Shown: positions 55,960 to 64,000 of the stretch, one piece after another | Position numbering within the stretch: the stretch's first letter is position 1 | Layout: each line of letters starts with the position of its first letter | Origin: Streptococcus himalayensis | GTDB lineage: Bacteria > Bacillota > Bacilli > Lactobacillales > Streptococcaceae | Length of the DNA stretch: 64,000 nucleotides | Assembly: GCF_001708305.1 (NCBI RefSeq) | Contig: NZ_CP016953.1 | Location: forward strand, 8,501 to 72,500 | Direction: 5' to 3' | The notes under the pieces: generated by a model | Database searches by the model: none | What the model was told of the DNA's origin: nothing | Seen by the model: the letters and a program-made list of their open reading frames with translations, nothing else | Program-made: the position numbers and the translations under genes

Positions 55960-56463
55960 TCACTTGAGCTTGTCTTTTTCATACTCATGGACCAAGTCTA
56001 ATCCTTGAAACTCTTGCTGCCTGAGAGCTTCGTACACCACCATACACACCGTATTCGAAACATTTAAACTCCTGACATGTGCATCATTCATAGGAATTCT
56101 CAAGGCTTTTTCTGGATGTTCTCGCATAAATTCCTCAGGTAAGCCCTTATCCTCACGTCCAAATAGAAAATAATGATTTCCCTCTTGGTTAAAATCTTCT
56201 TGCGAATAAACCTTAGAAGCAAATTTTGAAATCAAATACAAGCGGCCATCCATCTTCTCTAAAAATGCAGCCAAACTATCATAATAATAAATCTCTAACT
56301 GATCCCAATAATCCAGCCCCGCCCGCTTCATCTTTTTATCATCAATGGGAAAACCCATCGGCTTGATGATATGAAGAGGACTATTGGTTGCCGCACAGGT
56401 TCTGGCAATATTCCCCGTATTTTGCGGAATTTGCGGTTCAAATAATACGATATGATTTTTCAT
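55960..56463 (-). CDS. trmL: tRNA (cytidine/uridine-34 2'-O)-methyltransferase TrmL
   Basis: The 167-residue SPOUT methyltransferase adds 2'-O-methyl to the wobble base of Leu tRNAs. The N-terminus [20 protein letters not shown] and C-terminal knot motifs [14 protein letters not shown] and [15 protein letters not shown] are typical. The start at 56463 is chosen because GAGGAAAAGGG precedes it. The frame is open further upstream, but those codons lie in a terminator-like hairpin in the leader. It is monocistronic with its own promoter at 56588-56615 and a structured leader of about 118 nt. Confidence 0.94.
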   Translation of the reverse strand: MKNHIVLFEPQIPQNTGNIARTCAATNSPLHIIKPMGFPIDDKKMKRAGLDYWDQLEIYYYDSLAAFLEKMDGRLYLISKFASKVYSQEDFNQEGNHYFLFGREDKGLPEEFMREHPEKALRIPMNDAHVRSLNVSNTVCMVVYEALRQQEFQGLDLVHEYEKDKLK

Positions 56464-56581
56464 GTCCCTTTTCCTCTGCAAAAAAATAGCCACACTGCCC
56501 GGAGTCAAGCTCAGCAAACAGCGTGGTTATGGCATCATTAACTTACATCACAACAGGTCTGAGGTAAATCAATGAAGGTAC
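56464..56581 (-). promoter_or_regulatory. Structured trmL leader with terminator-like hairpin (possible attenuator)
   Basis: The predicted 118-nt leader forms an upstream hairpin with 11-bp arms (56574-56564 and 56546-56536, containing G-U pairs), then a second hairpin (arms 56529-56519 and 56497-56487, 10 of 11 pairs) followed by seven T (56486-56480). The ribosome site and ATG come right after. This is the form of a transcription attenuator or a small RNA ending before trmL. It matches no riboswitch I recognise. Confidence 0.6.
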
Positions 56582-56587
56582 TCTCCT

Positions 56588-56615
56588 AGTATATCACTTT
56601 CTCCTTACATGTCAA
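56588..56615 (-). promoter_or_regulatory. trmL promoter
   Basis: On the minus strand a perfect TTGACA (56615-56610), a 16-nt spacer and TATACT (56593-56588). Confidence 0.75.
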
Positions 56616-56737
56616 TCAAAAGTACCTAAAATCCATCATTTTTATCAGATTTGTTAAAAATGTGTATCTTCTATATGAAATAAGATGAAATTTTTTCAAA
56701 AAAAGGGTATGATAGATACATATTTCGGAGGTAAAAG

Positions 56738-58087
56738 ATGAAAATTATTCTTGTCGGTGGTGGAAAAGTCGGCTCTGCCCTTTGCCGCTCACTGGTTGCT
56801 GAAAAGCATGATGTCGTCTTGATTGAGCAAAACGAATCTGTCCTCAATCATTTGACCAAACGCTATGACATCATGGGAATTGTCGGAAATGGAGCCGATT
56901 TTAAAATGCTCGAGCAAGCAGATGTAAAAGATTGTGACATCTTCATTGCTATGACTGAGTACGATGAGGTCAATATGATTTCTTCTCTATTGGCTAAAAA
57001 AATGGGAGCCAAAGAAACCATTGTTCGTGTCCGCAATCCAGAATATTCAAATCCTTTCTTTAAAAAGAAAAATATTCTCGGCTTCTCCCTCATTGTCAAT
57101 CCAGAACTTCTAACAGCCCGCTATATCGCAAATATCATTGATTTCCCAAATGCCTTGTCTGTCGAACGCTTTGCAAATGGGCGTGTCAGTCTCATGGAGT
57201 TTAAGGTCACACCAGGGAGCAAATTATGTGACATAACCCTAGCTCAATTTCGGAAAAAATTTGGCAACGTCTTGATTTGTGCTATGCGCCGAGGAGACGA
57301 TCTTTTCATCCCTAATGGTGACATTACAATCTTGCCAGAAGACATCATCTTTGTCACAGGAAATCGTAAAGAGGTTCTTCGCTTCCACAATTATATGCGT
57401 CCTAAAAGCATCAAGAGCCTGATGCTGATTGGAGCAGGGAAGATATCCTATTATCTTCTCAATATTCTCCAACACAGTAAAATTGATCTCAAGCTGATTG
57501 AGCTCAAGGAAGAACAAGCTCGGCTCTTCAGCCAAGAATTTCCGCATTTGCATGTCGTTCATGGAGATGGTACAGCCAAAGACATTCTTATGGAAGAACG
57601 AGCTCAGCATTATGATGCCGTGGCCACCTTGACAGGAGTTGATGAAGAAAACATCATCGCCTCTATGTTCCTTGAAAATCTTGGGGTGCAAAAAAATATT
57701 ACAAAGGTTAATCGAACCAGCCTCCTTGAGATTATCGACAAGAAAAACGAATCGAGTATCGTCACTCCAAAACGGATTGCCATTGATACGATTATGCATT
57801 TTATCCGAGGTCGCGTCAATGCCCAGTACTCTGATTTACAGGCCATGCATCATATCGCAAACGGTCAAATCGAAACCCTGCAATTCCAAATTATCGATGA
57901 CAGTCCGGTGACCAATTTACCCCTAGCTCAGCTCAGCTTTAAACCAGGTGTCTTGATTGCAGCGGTCATCCGTAATGGAAAAACGATTTTCCCAACAGGG
58001 GACGATCAAATTAAGGTTGGGGATCAGATTGTGGTAACCACCTTATTGCAAAATATCACACAAGTCCTTGATTTGTTAGAGGAGTAG
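56738..58087 (+). CDS. trkA: Trk system potassium uptake protein TrkA
   Basis: The 449-residue peripheral membrane protein gates the TrkH potassium channel. It has two RCK modules in tandem: GGGKVGSALC near residue 7 and GAGKISYYLL near 232 are the nucleotide-binding loops, and each is followed by a TrkA_C domain. A clear GGAGG ribosome site and a TATGAT -10 box (56708-56713) lie upstream. trkH starts 3 bp after its stop. Confidence 0.94.
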   Translation: MKIILVGGGKVGSALCRSLVAEKHDVVLIEQNESVLNHLTKRYDIMGIVGNGADFKMLEQADVKDCDIFIAMTEYDEVNMISSLLAKKMGAKETIVRVRNPEYSNPFFKKKNILGFSLIVNPELLTARYIANIIDFPNALSVERFANGRVSLMEFKVTPGSKLCDITLAQFRKKFGNVLICAMRRGDDLFIPNGDITILPEDIIFVTGNRKEVLRFHNYMRPKSIKSLMLIGAGKISYYLLNILQHSKIDLKLIELKEEQARLFSQEFPHLHVVHGDGTAKDILMEERAQHYDAVATLTGVDEENIIASMFLENLGVQKNITKVNRTSLLEIIDKKNESSIVTPKRIAIDTIMHFIRGRVNAQYSDLQAMHHIANGQIETLQFQIIDDSPVTNLPLAQLSFKPGVLIAAVIRNGKTIFPTGDDQIKVGDQIVVTTLLQNITQVLDLLEE

Positions 58088-58090
58088 GCT

Positions 58091-59530
58091 ATGAATAGAA
58101 GTATTATCCGTCACCTCCTCTCAAAATTGCTCCTTATTGAGGCTAGCTTACTCCTAGCCCCCCTTATCGTCGCTCTCCTTTATCAAGAATCTGCGACTAT
58201 TATTGAATCCTATGTATTCACAATCATCCTCCTTCTTCTCATTGGCTGGACTGGAGTCATCTTTAAACCAAAAGATTACCATATTTATGCCAAGGAAGGT
58301 GTCTTGATTGTTGCCCTTTGTTGGATTCTCTGGTCCTTCTTTGGGGCTCTTCCTTTTGTCTTTTCTGGACAAATTCCTAATATCATTGATGCCTTTTTTG
58401 AAGTCAGTTCAGGATTTACAACCACGGGGGCAACCATTCTCTCAGATGTCGGCGTCCTATCTCACTCACTCCTTTTTTGGCGGAGTTTCACCCACTTAAT
58501 CGGTGGAATGGGAGTGCTTGTCTTTGCTCTAGCTATTATAGACAACAATAAAAATAGCCATTTAGAGGTAATGCGGGCAGAAGTCCCTGGGCCTATTTTC
58601 GGAAAAGTCGTATCCAAACTAAAAAATACTGCCCAGATCCTTTATCTACTCTACCTAGCACTCTTTGCCATTTTTATTGGCATCTATTGTCTAGCAGGAC
58701 TTCCTCTGTTTGATAGTATCATTATTGCCATGGGGACAGCTGGAACTGGAGGCTTTGCTCTTTATAATGATGGTATTGCCCACTATCAAAACCCTGTCGT
58801 TACCTATCTCGTTAGCTTTGGAGTCTTGATTTTTGGGGTAAATCTCAATTTATACTACTATTGTCTGCTTCGGAAATTCAAACTTTTCTTAGGAGACGAG
58901 GAATTAAAAACTTACCTCATCATTATCGCTAGCTCCGCACTATTGATTGGCTTGAATGTTTTTCATCTCTATCAAAATGTAGCAGATACCTTAGAAATCT
59001 CTTTCTTTCAAGTGACCAATATTATCACGACAACAGGATTTGGGTTTGGAGACACTACTCATTGGCCCTTATTCTCACAAATCATCCTCTTATTGCTCAT
59101 GTGTATTGGAGGGTCTGCTGGATCCACCGCTGGTGGTTTCAAGGTGATGAGAGGGCTCATTCTCGCTCGTATCGCTAAAAATCAGATTCTATCAACTCTT
59201 TCTCCTAATCGGGTATTGACCCTACACGTTAATAACAGCGTTATTGACAAAGATACTCAACATAAAATTCTCAAATATCTAGTGCTCTATATAATGATCA
59301 TCGTTATTTTAATTTTCTTGATCAGCTTAGATAATGAAAAATTTTTAACCGTTGTCAGTGCAGTCATTAGCTGCTTCAATAATATTGGCCCCATGTTAGG
59401 CACCAGTGAAAGCTTTGCTATCTTCAGTCCGATTTCAAAATTACTCCTATCGCTGGCCATGATCGCCGGCCGTCTTGAAATCTACCCTATTATCCTCCTT
59501 TTCCTCCCTAAAACATGGTCCAAACGATAA
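58091..59530 (+). CDS. trkH: Trk system potassium uptake protein TrkH
   Basis: The 479-residue membrane protein forms the potassium-conducting pore. It has four repeated membrane-pore-membrane units with selectivity-loop sequences such as FTTTGATIL, GTAGTGGFAL, ITTTGFGFGD and CFNNIGPML. It is co-transcribed with trkA. The IS630 element begins only 38 bp after its stop, so downstream sequences have been displaced. No terminator is evident. Confidence 0.94.
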   Translation: MNRSIIRHLLSKLLLIEASLLLAPLIVALLYQESATIIESYVFTIILLLLIGWTGVIFKPKDYHIYAKEGVLIVALCWILWSFFGALPFVFSGQIPNIIDAFFEVSSGFTTTGATILSDVGVLSHSLLFWRSFTHLIGGMGVLVFALAIIDNNKNSHLEVMRAEVPGPIFGKVVSKLKNTAQILYLLYLALFAIFIGIYCLAGLPLFDSIIIAMGTAGTGGFALYNDGIAHYQNPVVTYLVSFGVLIFGVNLNLYYYCLLRKFKLFLGDEELKTYLIIIASSALLIGLNVFHLYQNVADTLEISFFQVTNIITTTGFGFGDTTHWPLFSQIILLLLMCIGGSAGSTAGGFKVMRGLILARIAKNQILSTLSPNRVLTLHVNNSVIDKDTQHKILKYLVLYIMIIVILIFLISLDNEKFLTVVSAVISCFNNIGPMLGTSESFAIFSPISKLLLSLAMIAGRLEIYPIILLFLPKTWSKR

Positions 59531-59606
59531 AAAATCATAACCATAAAAATCTTTACTTTATCATTTTATACTTAACAAAAATCAAATTCTGATGTATAAT
59601 AGTCAT

Positions 59607-60113
59607 ATGAACGCTACACAAGAACAAATCACAGAACTCAAATCAGCTCTCCAGGCTAAACATCTCTCTGCCTATCACAAACGGATTCAAGCGGTCTATT
59701 TACGCTCTCAAAAGTTGACCTACAAGGCCATTTCTGACTTAATCGGTTTATCTCATGATACGATTTGGCGTTTGGTGAAAAAATATGAACAAGAAGGTCT
59801 CTCTGCCCTTACCCATGATGCACGAGGGGGGCGTCATCGTTCTTATCTTACTTACGAAGAAGAAAAAGCATTCTTAGAAGAACAGTTTGTTGGTAGTGCT
59901 TCAGGACAATTTGTCACTATTGCAGAAATGCACGAGGCTTACCAAACTAAAATTGGGAAACAAACAACGCGAGAAGGGTTTTATGCACTGTTGAAGCGTC
60001 ACGGTTGGCGCAAAGTAACACCAAGACCTGAACACCCTAAAAAGGCAGATGCCAAAACGATTTTGGCGTCTAAAAATAAAATCTACCTTCAAGAAGACGA
60101 GAAAGCGCTTTAA
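59607..60113 (+). CDS. IS630 transposase, first reading frame (helix-turn-helix part)
   Basis: Starting at MNATQEQITELK, this 168-residue product carries two helix-turn-helix segments (TYKAISDLIGLSHDTIWRLVKKY and the winged-helix QTTREGFYALLKRHGWRK) that bind the element ends. It lacks the DDE catalytic part, which continues one base ahead in the next frame. The frame ends CTT TAA at 60108-60113, a likely +1 shift site. An in-frame ATG five codons upstream is less likely. Confidence 0.8.
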   Translation: MNATQEQITELKSALQAKHLSAYHKRIQAVYLRSQKLTYKAISDLIGLSHDTIWRLVKKYEQEGLSALTHDARGGRHRSYLTYEEEKAFLEEQFVGSASGQFVTIAEMHEAYQTKIGKQTTREGFYALLKRHGWRKVTPRPEHPKKADAKTILASKNKIYLQEDEKAL

Positions 60114-60654
60114 GAATAGTAGACGTTACCAGAAGGTCAGACTCATGTATCAAGATGAAGCAGGATTCGGACGGATTAGTAAAATTGGGAAGTCTTGGGT
60201 GCCAAAAGGAGTACGACCTCATGTTCACAGCCACTATATTCGAGAATATCGCTACTGCTATGGAGCTGTCGATGCCCATACGGGGGAATCTTTCTTTATC
60301 ATTGCTGGGGGATGTAACACCGATTGGATGAATGAATTTTTAAGACAACTGTCTCAAGCCTACCCTAATGACTATATCTTACTCGTGATGGATAAGGCTG
60401 TATGGCATAAATCACGGACGTTAGAGAAACCTACCAACATTGGCTTTGAGTTCATTCCACCTTATACGCCTGAGATGAATCCCATTGAACAAGTCTGGGC
60501 TGAGATTCGTAAGAGAGGTTTCAAGAATAAGGCCTTTAAGACGCTAGACGATGTCATTAACAAGCTGCAAGAGGTGATTCAAGGTCTGCATTGGTCTGTG
60601 TTAAAACCCATTGTTCATAGAAATTGGCTCTTTTCAGATTTTGATGTTAAATGA
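60049..60654 (+). CDS. IS630 transposase, second reading frame (DDE catalytic part)
   Basis: The frame overlaps the first by 65 bp and is offset by +1. It holds the RNase-H-like catalytic core: YQDEAGFGR (first D), LLVMDKAVWHKS (second D) and PEMNPIEQVWAE (E). A continuous transposase would join ...EKAL to KNSRRYQK at the CTT TAA G junction. Independent initiation at the ATG 60049 would yield a frame-specific basic stretch unlike known transposases, so fusion by frameshift is preferred. Confidence 0.78.
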   Translation: MPKRFWRLKIKSTFKKTRKRFKNSRRYQKVRLMYQDEAGFGRISKIGKSWVPKGVRPHVHSHYIREYRYCYGAVDAHTGESFFIIAGGCNTDWMNEFLRQLSQAYPNDYILLVMDKAVWHKSRTLEKPTNIGFEFIPPYTPEMNPIEQVWAEIRKRGFKNKAFKTLDDVINKLQEVIQGLHWSVLKPIVHRNWLFSDFDVK

Positions 60655-60793
60655 GTATTAGAATAAAAAGGCTCTATAATATCTGTAGTGGGTAAATCCA
60701 CTGTGGAGATTATGGAACCTTTTTCAGTGTAGAAAAAAAGTCCCATATGACCTATAATGAAAAGCGACAAAACCATCATTTAGAAAGACTCAT

Positions 60794-62108
60794 ATGGAAC
60801 AACTAAATCTTATCACAAATTTTCTCAAAATGAAAGACAAAAATATCACGATCACTAATGAATGCGACATGGGAACACACTTAGAACTCCACGGTCACTT
60901 GGATTACACAGCCCCTAAATGCTCTTCCTGCAAGGGACAAATGGCTAAGTACGACTTCCAGAAAGCCTCTAAAATCCCCTACTTAGAAACTGCTGGCTAC
61001 CCGCTACTTATCCGCCTTCGAAAGCGTCGTTTCAAGTGCAAAGACTGTGGGAAAATAGCGGTCGCTGAAACTCCTATTGTTAAGAAGAACCATCAAATCT
61101 CTGTCGCTGTCAACCAGAAAATCGCACAATTACTCATCGAAAAGCAAGCAATGACACATATCGCACACAGACTCTCCATTTCAACATCTACAGTTATTCG
61201 AAAACTCAATGAGTTTAAGTTTGAAACGGATTGGGCTAAGCTTCCAGAAGTCATGTCCTGGGATGAGTATGCCTTCAAGAAAGGGAAAATGAGCTTTATC
61301 GCTCAAGATTTTGACACAAATAACATCATCGCTATCCTTGATGGAAGAACGCAAGCAACCAGCCGAAATCACTTCCTACGATACCCTAGACAGGTCAGAA
61401 ACCGCGTTAAATTCATCACTATGGACATGTTTAGCCCCTACTATAAATTGGCTAAACCCTTCGCCCTCCAATTTCTAAGCTCAGGCTGAAACAGTCTATT
61501 CCCAGACTGTTTCACTCCCACATGCCAAAATCGTGCTGGATCGCTTCCACATTGTGCAACATCTCAGCCGTGCTATGAACCGTGTCCGCATACAAATCAT
61601 GAATCAATTCGATAGAAAATCTCTTGAGTATCGAGCCTTGAAACGCTACTGGAAATTGATACAACAGGATAGCCGTAAACTCAGTGACAAGCGGTTCTAT
61701 CGCCCTACTTTTCGCATGCACTTAACCAACCAGGAGATTGTCGCTAAACTGCTCGGCTATTCTCAAGAACTGAGAGAACACTACGAGCTCTATCAACTAC
61801 TGCTTTTTCACTTCCAGGAGAAGCAAGCTGACCAATTTTTTGGACTTATCCAAGACGCTCGGCAGACTGTCAATCCGATTTTCCAGACCGTATTTAATAC
61901 CTTTTTGAAGGACAAGGATAAGATTCTCAACGCCATGGAATTGCCTTACTCAAATGCCAAACTTGAGGAGACGAATAATCTCATCAAAGTCATCAAGCGT
62001 AATGCCTTTGGATTTCGGAACTTTGAAAACTTCAAAAAGCGGATTTTGATTGCCATCAACATCAAAAAAGAGAAGACCAAGCTGGTCCTCTTTTATTGGG
62101 CTCTATAA
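60794..62108 (+). pseudogene. ISL3 transposase, outer copy, disrupted
   Basis: The first 221 residues (zinc-finger-like Cys pairs, helix-turn-helix and the first two catalytic aspartates in MSWDEYAF and ITMDMFSPYY) run to about 61456. Compared with the intact copy, 64 nt (61457-61520) replace 12, a net +52, causing a frameshift and an in-frame TGA. The frame resumes at 61521 (AKIVLDRFH) through the final glutamate region (LEETNNLIKVIKR). The last codons read into the nested copy. Confidence 0.85.
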
Positions 62109-63520
62109 TATCTGTAGTGGGTAAATCCACTGTAGAGATTATGGAGCCTTTTTCAGTGTAGAAAAAAAGTCCCATATGACCTATAATGAAAAGCGATAAA
62201 ACCATCATTTAGAAAGACTCATATGGAACAACTAAATCTTATCACAAATTTTCTCAAAATGAAAGACAAAAATATCACGATCACTAATGAATGCGACATG
62301 GGAACTCACTTAGAACTCCACGGTCACTTGGATTACACAGCCCCTAAATGCCCTTCCTGCAAGGGACAAATGGCTAAGTATGACTTCCAGAAAGCCTCTA
62401 AAATCCCCTACTTAGAAACTGCTGGCTACCCACTACTTATCCGCCTTCGAAAGCGTCGTTTCAAGTGCAAGGAATGTGGGAAAATGGCGGTCGCTGAAAC
62501 TCCTATTGTTAAGAAGAACCATCAAATATCTGTCGCTGTCAACCAGAAAATCGCACAATTACTCATCGAAAAGCAAGCAATGACACATATCGCACACAGA
62601 CTCTCCATTTCTACATCTACAGTTATTCGAAAACTCAATGAGTTTAAATTTGAAACGGATTGGGATAAGCTTCCAGAAGTCATGTCCTGGGATGAGTATG
62701 CCTTCAAGAAAGGGAAAATGAGCTTTATCGCTCAAGATTTTGACACAAATAACATCATCGCTATCCTTGATGGAAGAACGCAAGCAACCATCCGAAATCA
62801 CTTTCTGAGATACCCTAGACAGGTCAGAAACCGCGTTAAATTCATCACTATGGACATGTTTAGCCCTTACTATCAACTAGCCAAACAACTTTTTCCTCAT
62901 GCTAAAATCGTGCTTGATCGTTTCCACGTTGTGCAACATCTCAGCCGTGCTATGAACCGTGTCCGCATACAAATCATGAATCAATTCGATAGAAAATCCC
63001 AGGAATACCGTGTCTTAAAACGCTACTGGAAACTGGTACAACAAGATAGCCGTAAACTCAGTGATAAACGATTTTATCGCCCTACATTTCGCATGCATTT
63101 GACCAATAAGGAAATCTTAGACAAGCTCCTATCCTACTCAGATGAGTTACGACAACATTATGAACTCTATCAACTTCTTTTATTCCATTTCCAAGAGAGG
63201 AACTCAGAGCATTTCTTTGACCTAATTGAGCAAGAAAGAGCCACTGTTAACCCTATTTTCCAGACGGTATTTAAGACCTTTCTAAAGGATAAGGACAAGG
63301 TTTTAAACGCTTTGGAATTGCCTTATTCCAACGCTAAATTGGAAGCTACCAATAATCTTATCAAAGTCATTAAACGAAATGCCTTTGGTTTCAGGAACTT
63401 TGAAAACTTCAAAAAGCGGATTTTGATTGCCTTAAACATCAAAAAAGAGAAGACCAAGTTGGTCCTCTCTAGATGTTAGCTGACATCTACCCACTACAGT
63501 TGACAAAGAGCCTTTTATTG
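62091..63520 (+). mobile_element. ISL3-family element (IS1167-like), nested intact copy, with 8-bp target duplication
   Basis: The element occupies 62099-63512 (1414 bp). Its left repeat begins GGCTCTATAATATCTGTAG and its right repeat, read inward, GGCTCTTTGTCAACTGTAG. It is flanked on both sides by TTTTATTG (62091-62098 and 63513-63520), an 8-bp target duplication typical of ISL3. It inserted in the 3' end of the older copy. Confidence 0.9.
62223..63479 (+). CDS. ISL3-family transposase, intact
   Basis: The 418-residue transposase has paired N-terminal cysteines (PKCPSCKGQ and FKCKECGK) forming a zinc-binding region, a helix-turn-helix (MTHIAHRLSISTSTVIRKL), and DDE catalytic residues in MSWDEYAF, ITMDMFSPYY and LEATNNLIKVIKR. 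It resembles the pneumococcal IS1167 transposase in length and motifs. No stops or frameshifts interrupt it, so this copy may be active. Confidence 0.93.
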   Translation: MEQLNLITNFLKMKDKNITITNECDMGTHLELHGHLDYTAPKCPSCKGQMAKYDFQKASKIPYLETAGYPLLIRLRKRRFKCKECGKMAVAETPIVKKNHQISVAVNQKIAQLLIEKQAMTHIAHRLSISTSTVIRKLNEFKFETDWDKLPEVMSWDEYAFKKGKMSFIAQDFDTNNIIAILDGRTQATIRNHFLRYPRQVRNRVKFITMDMFSPYYQLAKQLFPHAKIVLDRFHVVQHLSRAMNRVRIQIMNQFDRKSQEYRVLKRYWKLVQQDSRKLSDKRFYRPTFRMHLTNKEILDKLLSYSDELRQHYELYQLLLFHFQERNSEHFFDLIEQERATVNPIFQTVFKTFLKDKDKVLNALELPYSNAKLEATNNLIKVIKRNAFGFRNFENFKKRILIALNIKKEKTKLVLSRC

Positions 63521-63616
63521 TCCGTTATAACTTATTCACTATAGTTGACAAATATCTTTATAGCATTTATGATGAATTTATCTACCCTAGAAATTATTTA
63601 GTTTAATATCATTAAA

Positions 63617-63690
63617 TCGGGAAGACAGGATTCGAACCTGCGACACCTTGGTCCCAAACCAAGTACTCTACCAAGCTGAGCTACTTCCCG
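63617..63690 (-). tRNA. tRNA-Pro (anticodon TGG)
   Basis: A 74-nt cloverleaf on the minus strand with acceptor CGGGAAG/CTTCCCG, T-loop GGTTCGAATCC and anticodon loop TTTGGGA. CCA is not encoded. It is the last tRNA of the array before the IS cluster. Confidence 0.97.
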
Positions 63691-63739
63691 TTTCTATCTA
63701 AAAATAAATCTCCCCTAATGAAACCCATTAAGCGAGCTA

Positions 63740-63813
63740 TGCACCCTAGAGGAGTCGAACCTCTAACCGCCTGATTCGTAGTCAGGTACTCTATCCAGTT
63801 GAGCTAAGGGTGC
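63740..63813 (-). tRNA. tRNA-Arg (anticodon ACG)
   Basis: A 74-nt cloverleaf on the minus strand with acceptor GCACCCT/AGGGTGC, T-loop GGTTCGACTCC and anticodon loop CTACGAA. Confidence 0.97.
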
Positions 63814-63830
63814 CAACTATTATAACTTTA

Positions 63831-63915
63831 TGCCGAGGACCGGAATCGAACCGGTACGGTGTTAACCACCGCAGGATTTTAAGTCCTGTGCGTCTGCCAG
63901 TTCCGCCACCCCGGC
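63831..63915 (-). tRNA. tRNA-Leu (anticodon TAA)
   Basis: An 85-nt class II tRNA on the minus strand with a long variable arm (CGGTGGTTAACACCG region), T-loop GGTTCGATTCC and anticodon loop CTTAAAA. Confidence 0.97.
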
Positions 63916-63922
63916 CTCTTCA

Positions 63923-63994
63923 AGCGAACGACGGGATTCGAACCCGCGACCCCCACCTTGGCAAGGTGGTGTTCTACCACTGAACTACGTTCGC
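63923..63994 (-). tRNA. tRNA-Gly (anticodon GCC)
   Basis: A 72-nt cloverleaf on the minus strand with acceptor GCGAACG/CGTTCGC, T-loop GGTTCGAATCC and anticodon loop TTGCCAA. Gly-Leu-Arg-Pro is the order seen at the end of the tRNA array after many streptococcal rRNA operons. Confidence 0.97.
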
Positions 63995-64000
63995 ATGACT

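Larger units (their letters stand above)
59569..60657 (+). mobile_element. IS630-family insertion sequence (IS630-Spn1-like), 1089 bp
   Basis: Imperfect terminal repeats of about 24 bp are at 59569-59592 and 60634-60657 (TACT...CTGA form), with TA at both outer edges, the usual IS630 target duplication. It encodes a two-frame DDE transposase. It sits directly behind trkH and 12 bp before the next IS. Confidence 0.8.
60670..63557 (+). mobile_element. ISL3-family element (IS1167-like), outer copy, broken
   Basis: The left terminal repeat starts GGCTCTATAATATCTGTAG at 60670. Its right end was displaced: the element continues after a nested copy at 63521 and ends near 63557 with a diverged repeat (CACTATAGTTGACAAATATCT). 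No target duplication is visible around the outer copy. Its transposase is disrupted, so it is not autonomous. Confidence 0.75.

Noticed and set aside
56464..56517. 18-codon N-terminal extension of TrmL
   Set aside because: These codons form a terminator-like hairpin, and a ribosome site precedes the ATG at 56463.
59569..63557. Prophage or integrative element
   Set aside because: Only IS transposases are present; no integrase, structural or conjugation genes.

Overview
The window is low-GC Firmicute DNA. Gene content and local order (YtgP/MurJ-murE-DUF1803-ppaC, clpE-Nudix-DUF1827, folD-nnrD, ribU-PAP2, trkA-trkH, ISL3/IS1167-like and IS630-Spn1-like elements) point to a Streptococcus. I cannot name the species from sequence alone.

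Layout. (1) 1-16208, minus strand: the 5' 5402 codons of one giant cell-surface gene. It encodes a YSIRK-type signal peptide, a charged low-complexity stalk, a pectate-lyase-like beta-helix adhesive region, and at least 16 pairs of mucin-binding-type (MucBP/Mub) domains with proline-rich linkers. The DNA repeats are nearly identical, and the stop codon and any LPXTG anchor lie outside the window. Its promoter has a run of nine G between the -35 and -10 boxes, which is a strong candidate for phase variation. (2) 16.2-25.5 kb: non-coding DNA, then housekeeping genes (murJ, murE, DUF1803, ppaC, an M3 oligopeptidase, pflA). (3) 25.7-30.3 kb: trehalose utilisation. treP (PTS EIIBCA) imports and phosphorylates trehalose, treC hydrolyses trehalose-6-phosphate, and treR is the divergent repressor, with a consensus cre site on the treP promoter. 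(4) 30.3-39.9 kb: a small unknown gene, a CNNM/CBS transporter, nnrD, folD, an amino-acid ABC permease and ATPase, DUF1797, clpE (with a CtsR box), a Nudix hydrolase and DUF1827. (5) 40.0-46.9 kb: a type I restriction-modification island (hsdR-hsdM-hsdS) with an unrecognised membrane protein translationally coupled to hsdS and a divergent XRE regulator facing a 17-bp perfect inverted repeat. (6) 47.0-50.4 kb: an FtsX-type ABC exporter. (7) 50.6-54.4 kb: mnmL-mnmM (tRNA wobble-uridine modification), a small coiled-coil gene and a Na+/H+ antiporter in one tight operon. (8) 54.5-55.9 kb: ribU and a PAP2 phosphatase behind an FMN riboswitch. (9) 56.0-59.5 kb: trmL with a terminator-like leader, and trkA-trkH for K+ uptake. 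(10) 59.6-63.56 kb: an insertion-sequence pile-up, with IS630 next to an ISL3 element that carries a second ISL3 copy nested inside it. (11) 63.6-64.0 kb: four tRNA genes (Gly-Leu-Arg-Pro, minus strand), an order typical of the array downstream of a streptococcal rRNA operon.

The most interesting signals are regulatory: the homopolymer-spaced adhesin promoter, two genes (murE, mnmL) whose -10 box lies exactly 6 nt before the ATG, the structured trmL leader, and the IS630 transposase junction at a CTT-TAA codon pair like the prfB frameshift site. The best candidate for an undescribed function is the membrane protein fused by ATGA overlap to the type I RM operon.
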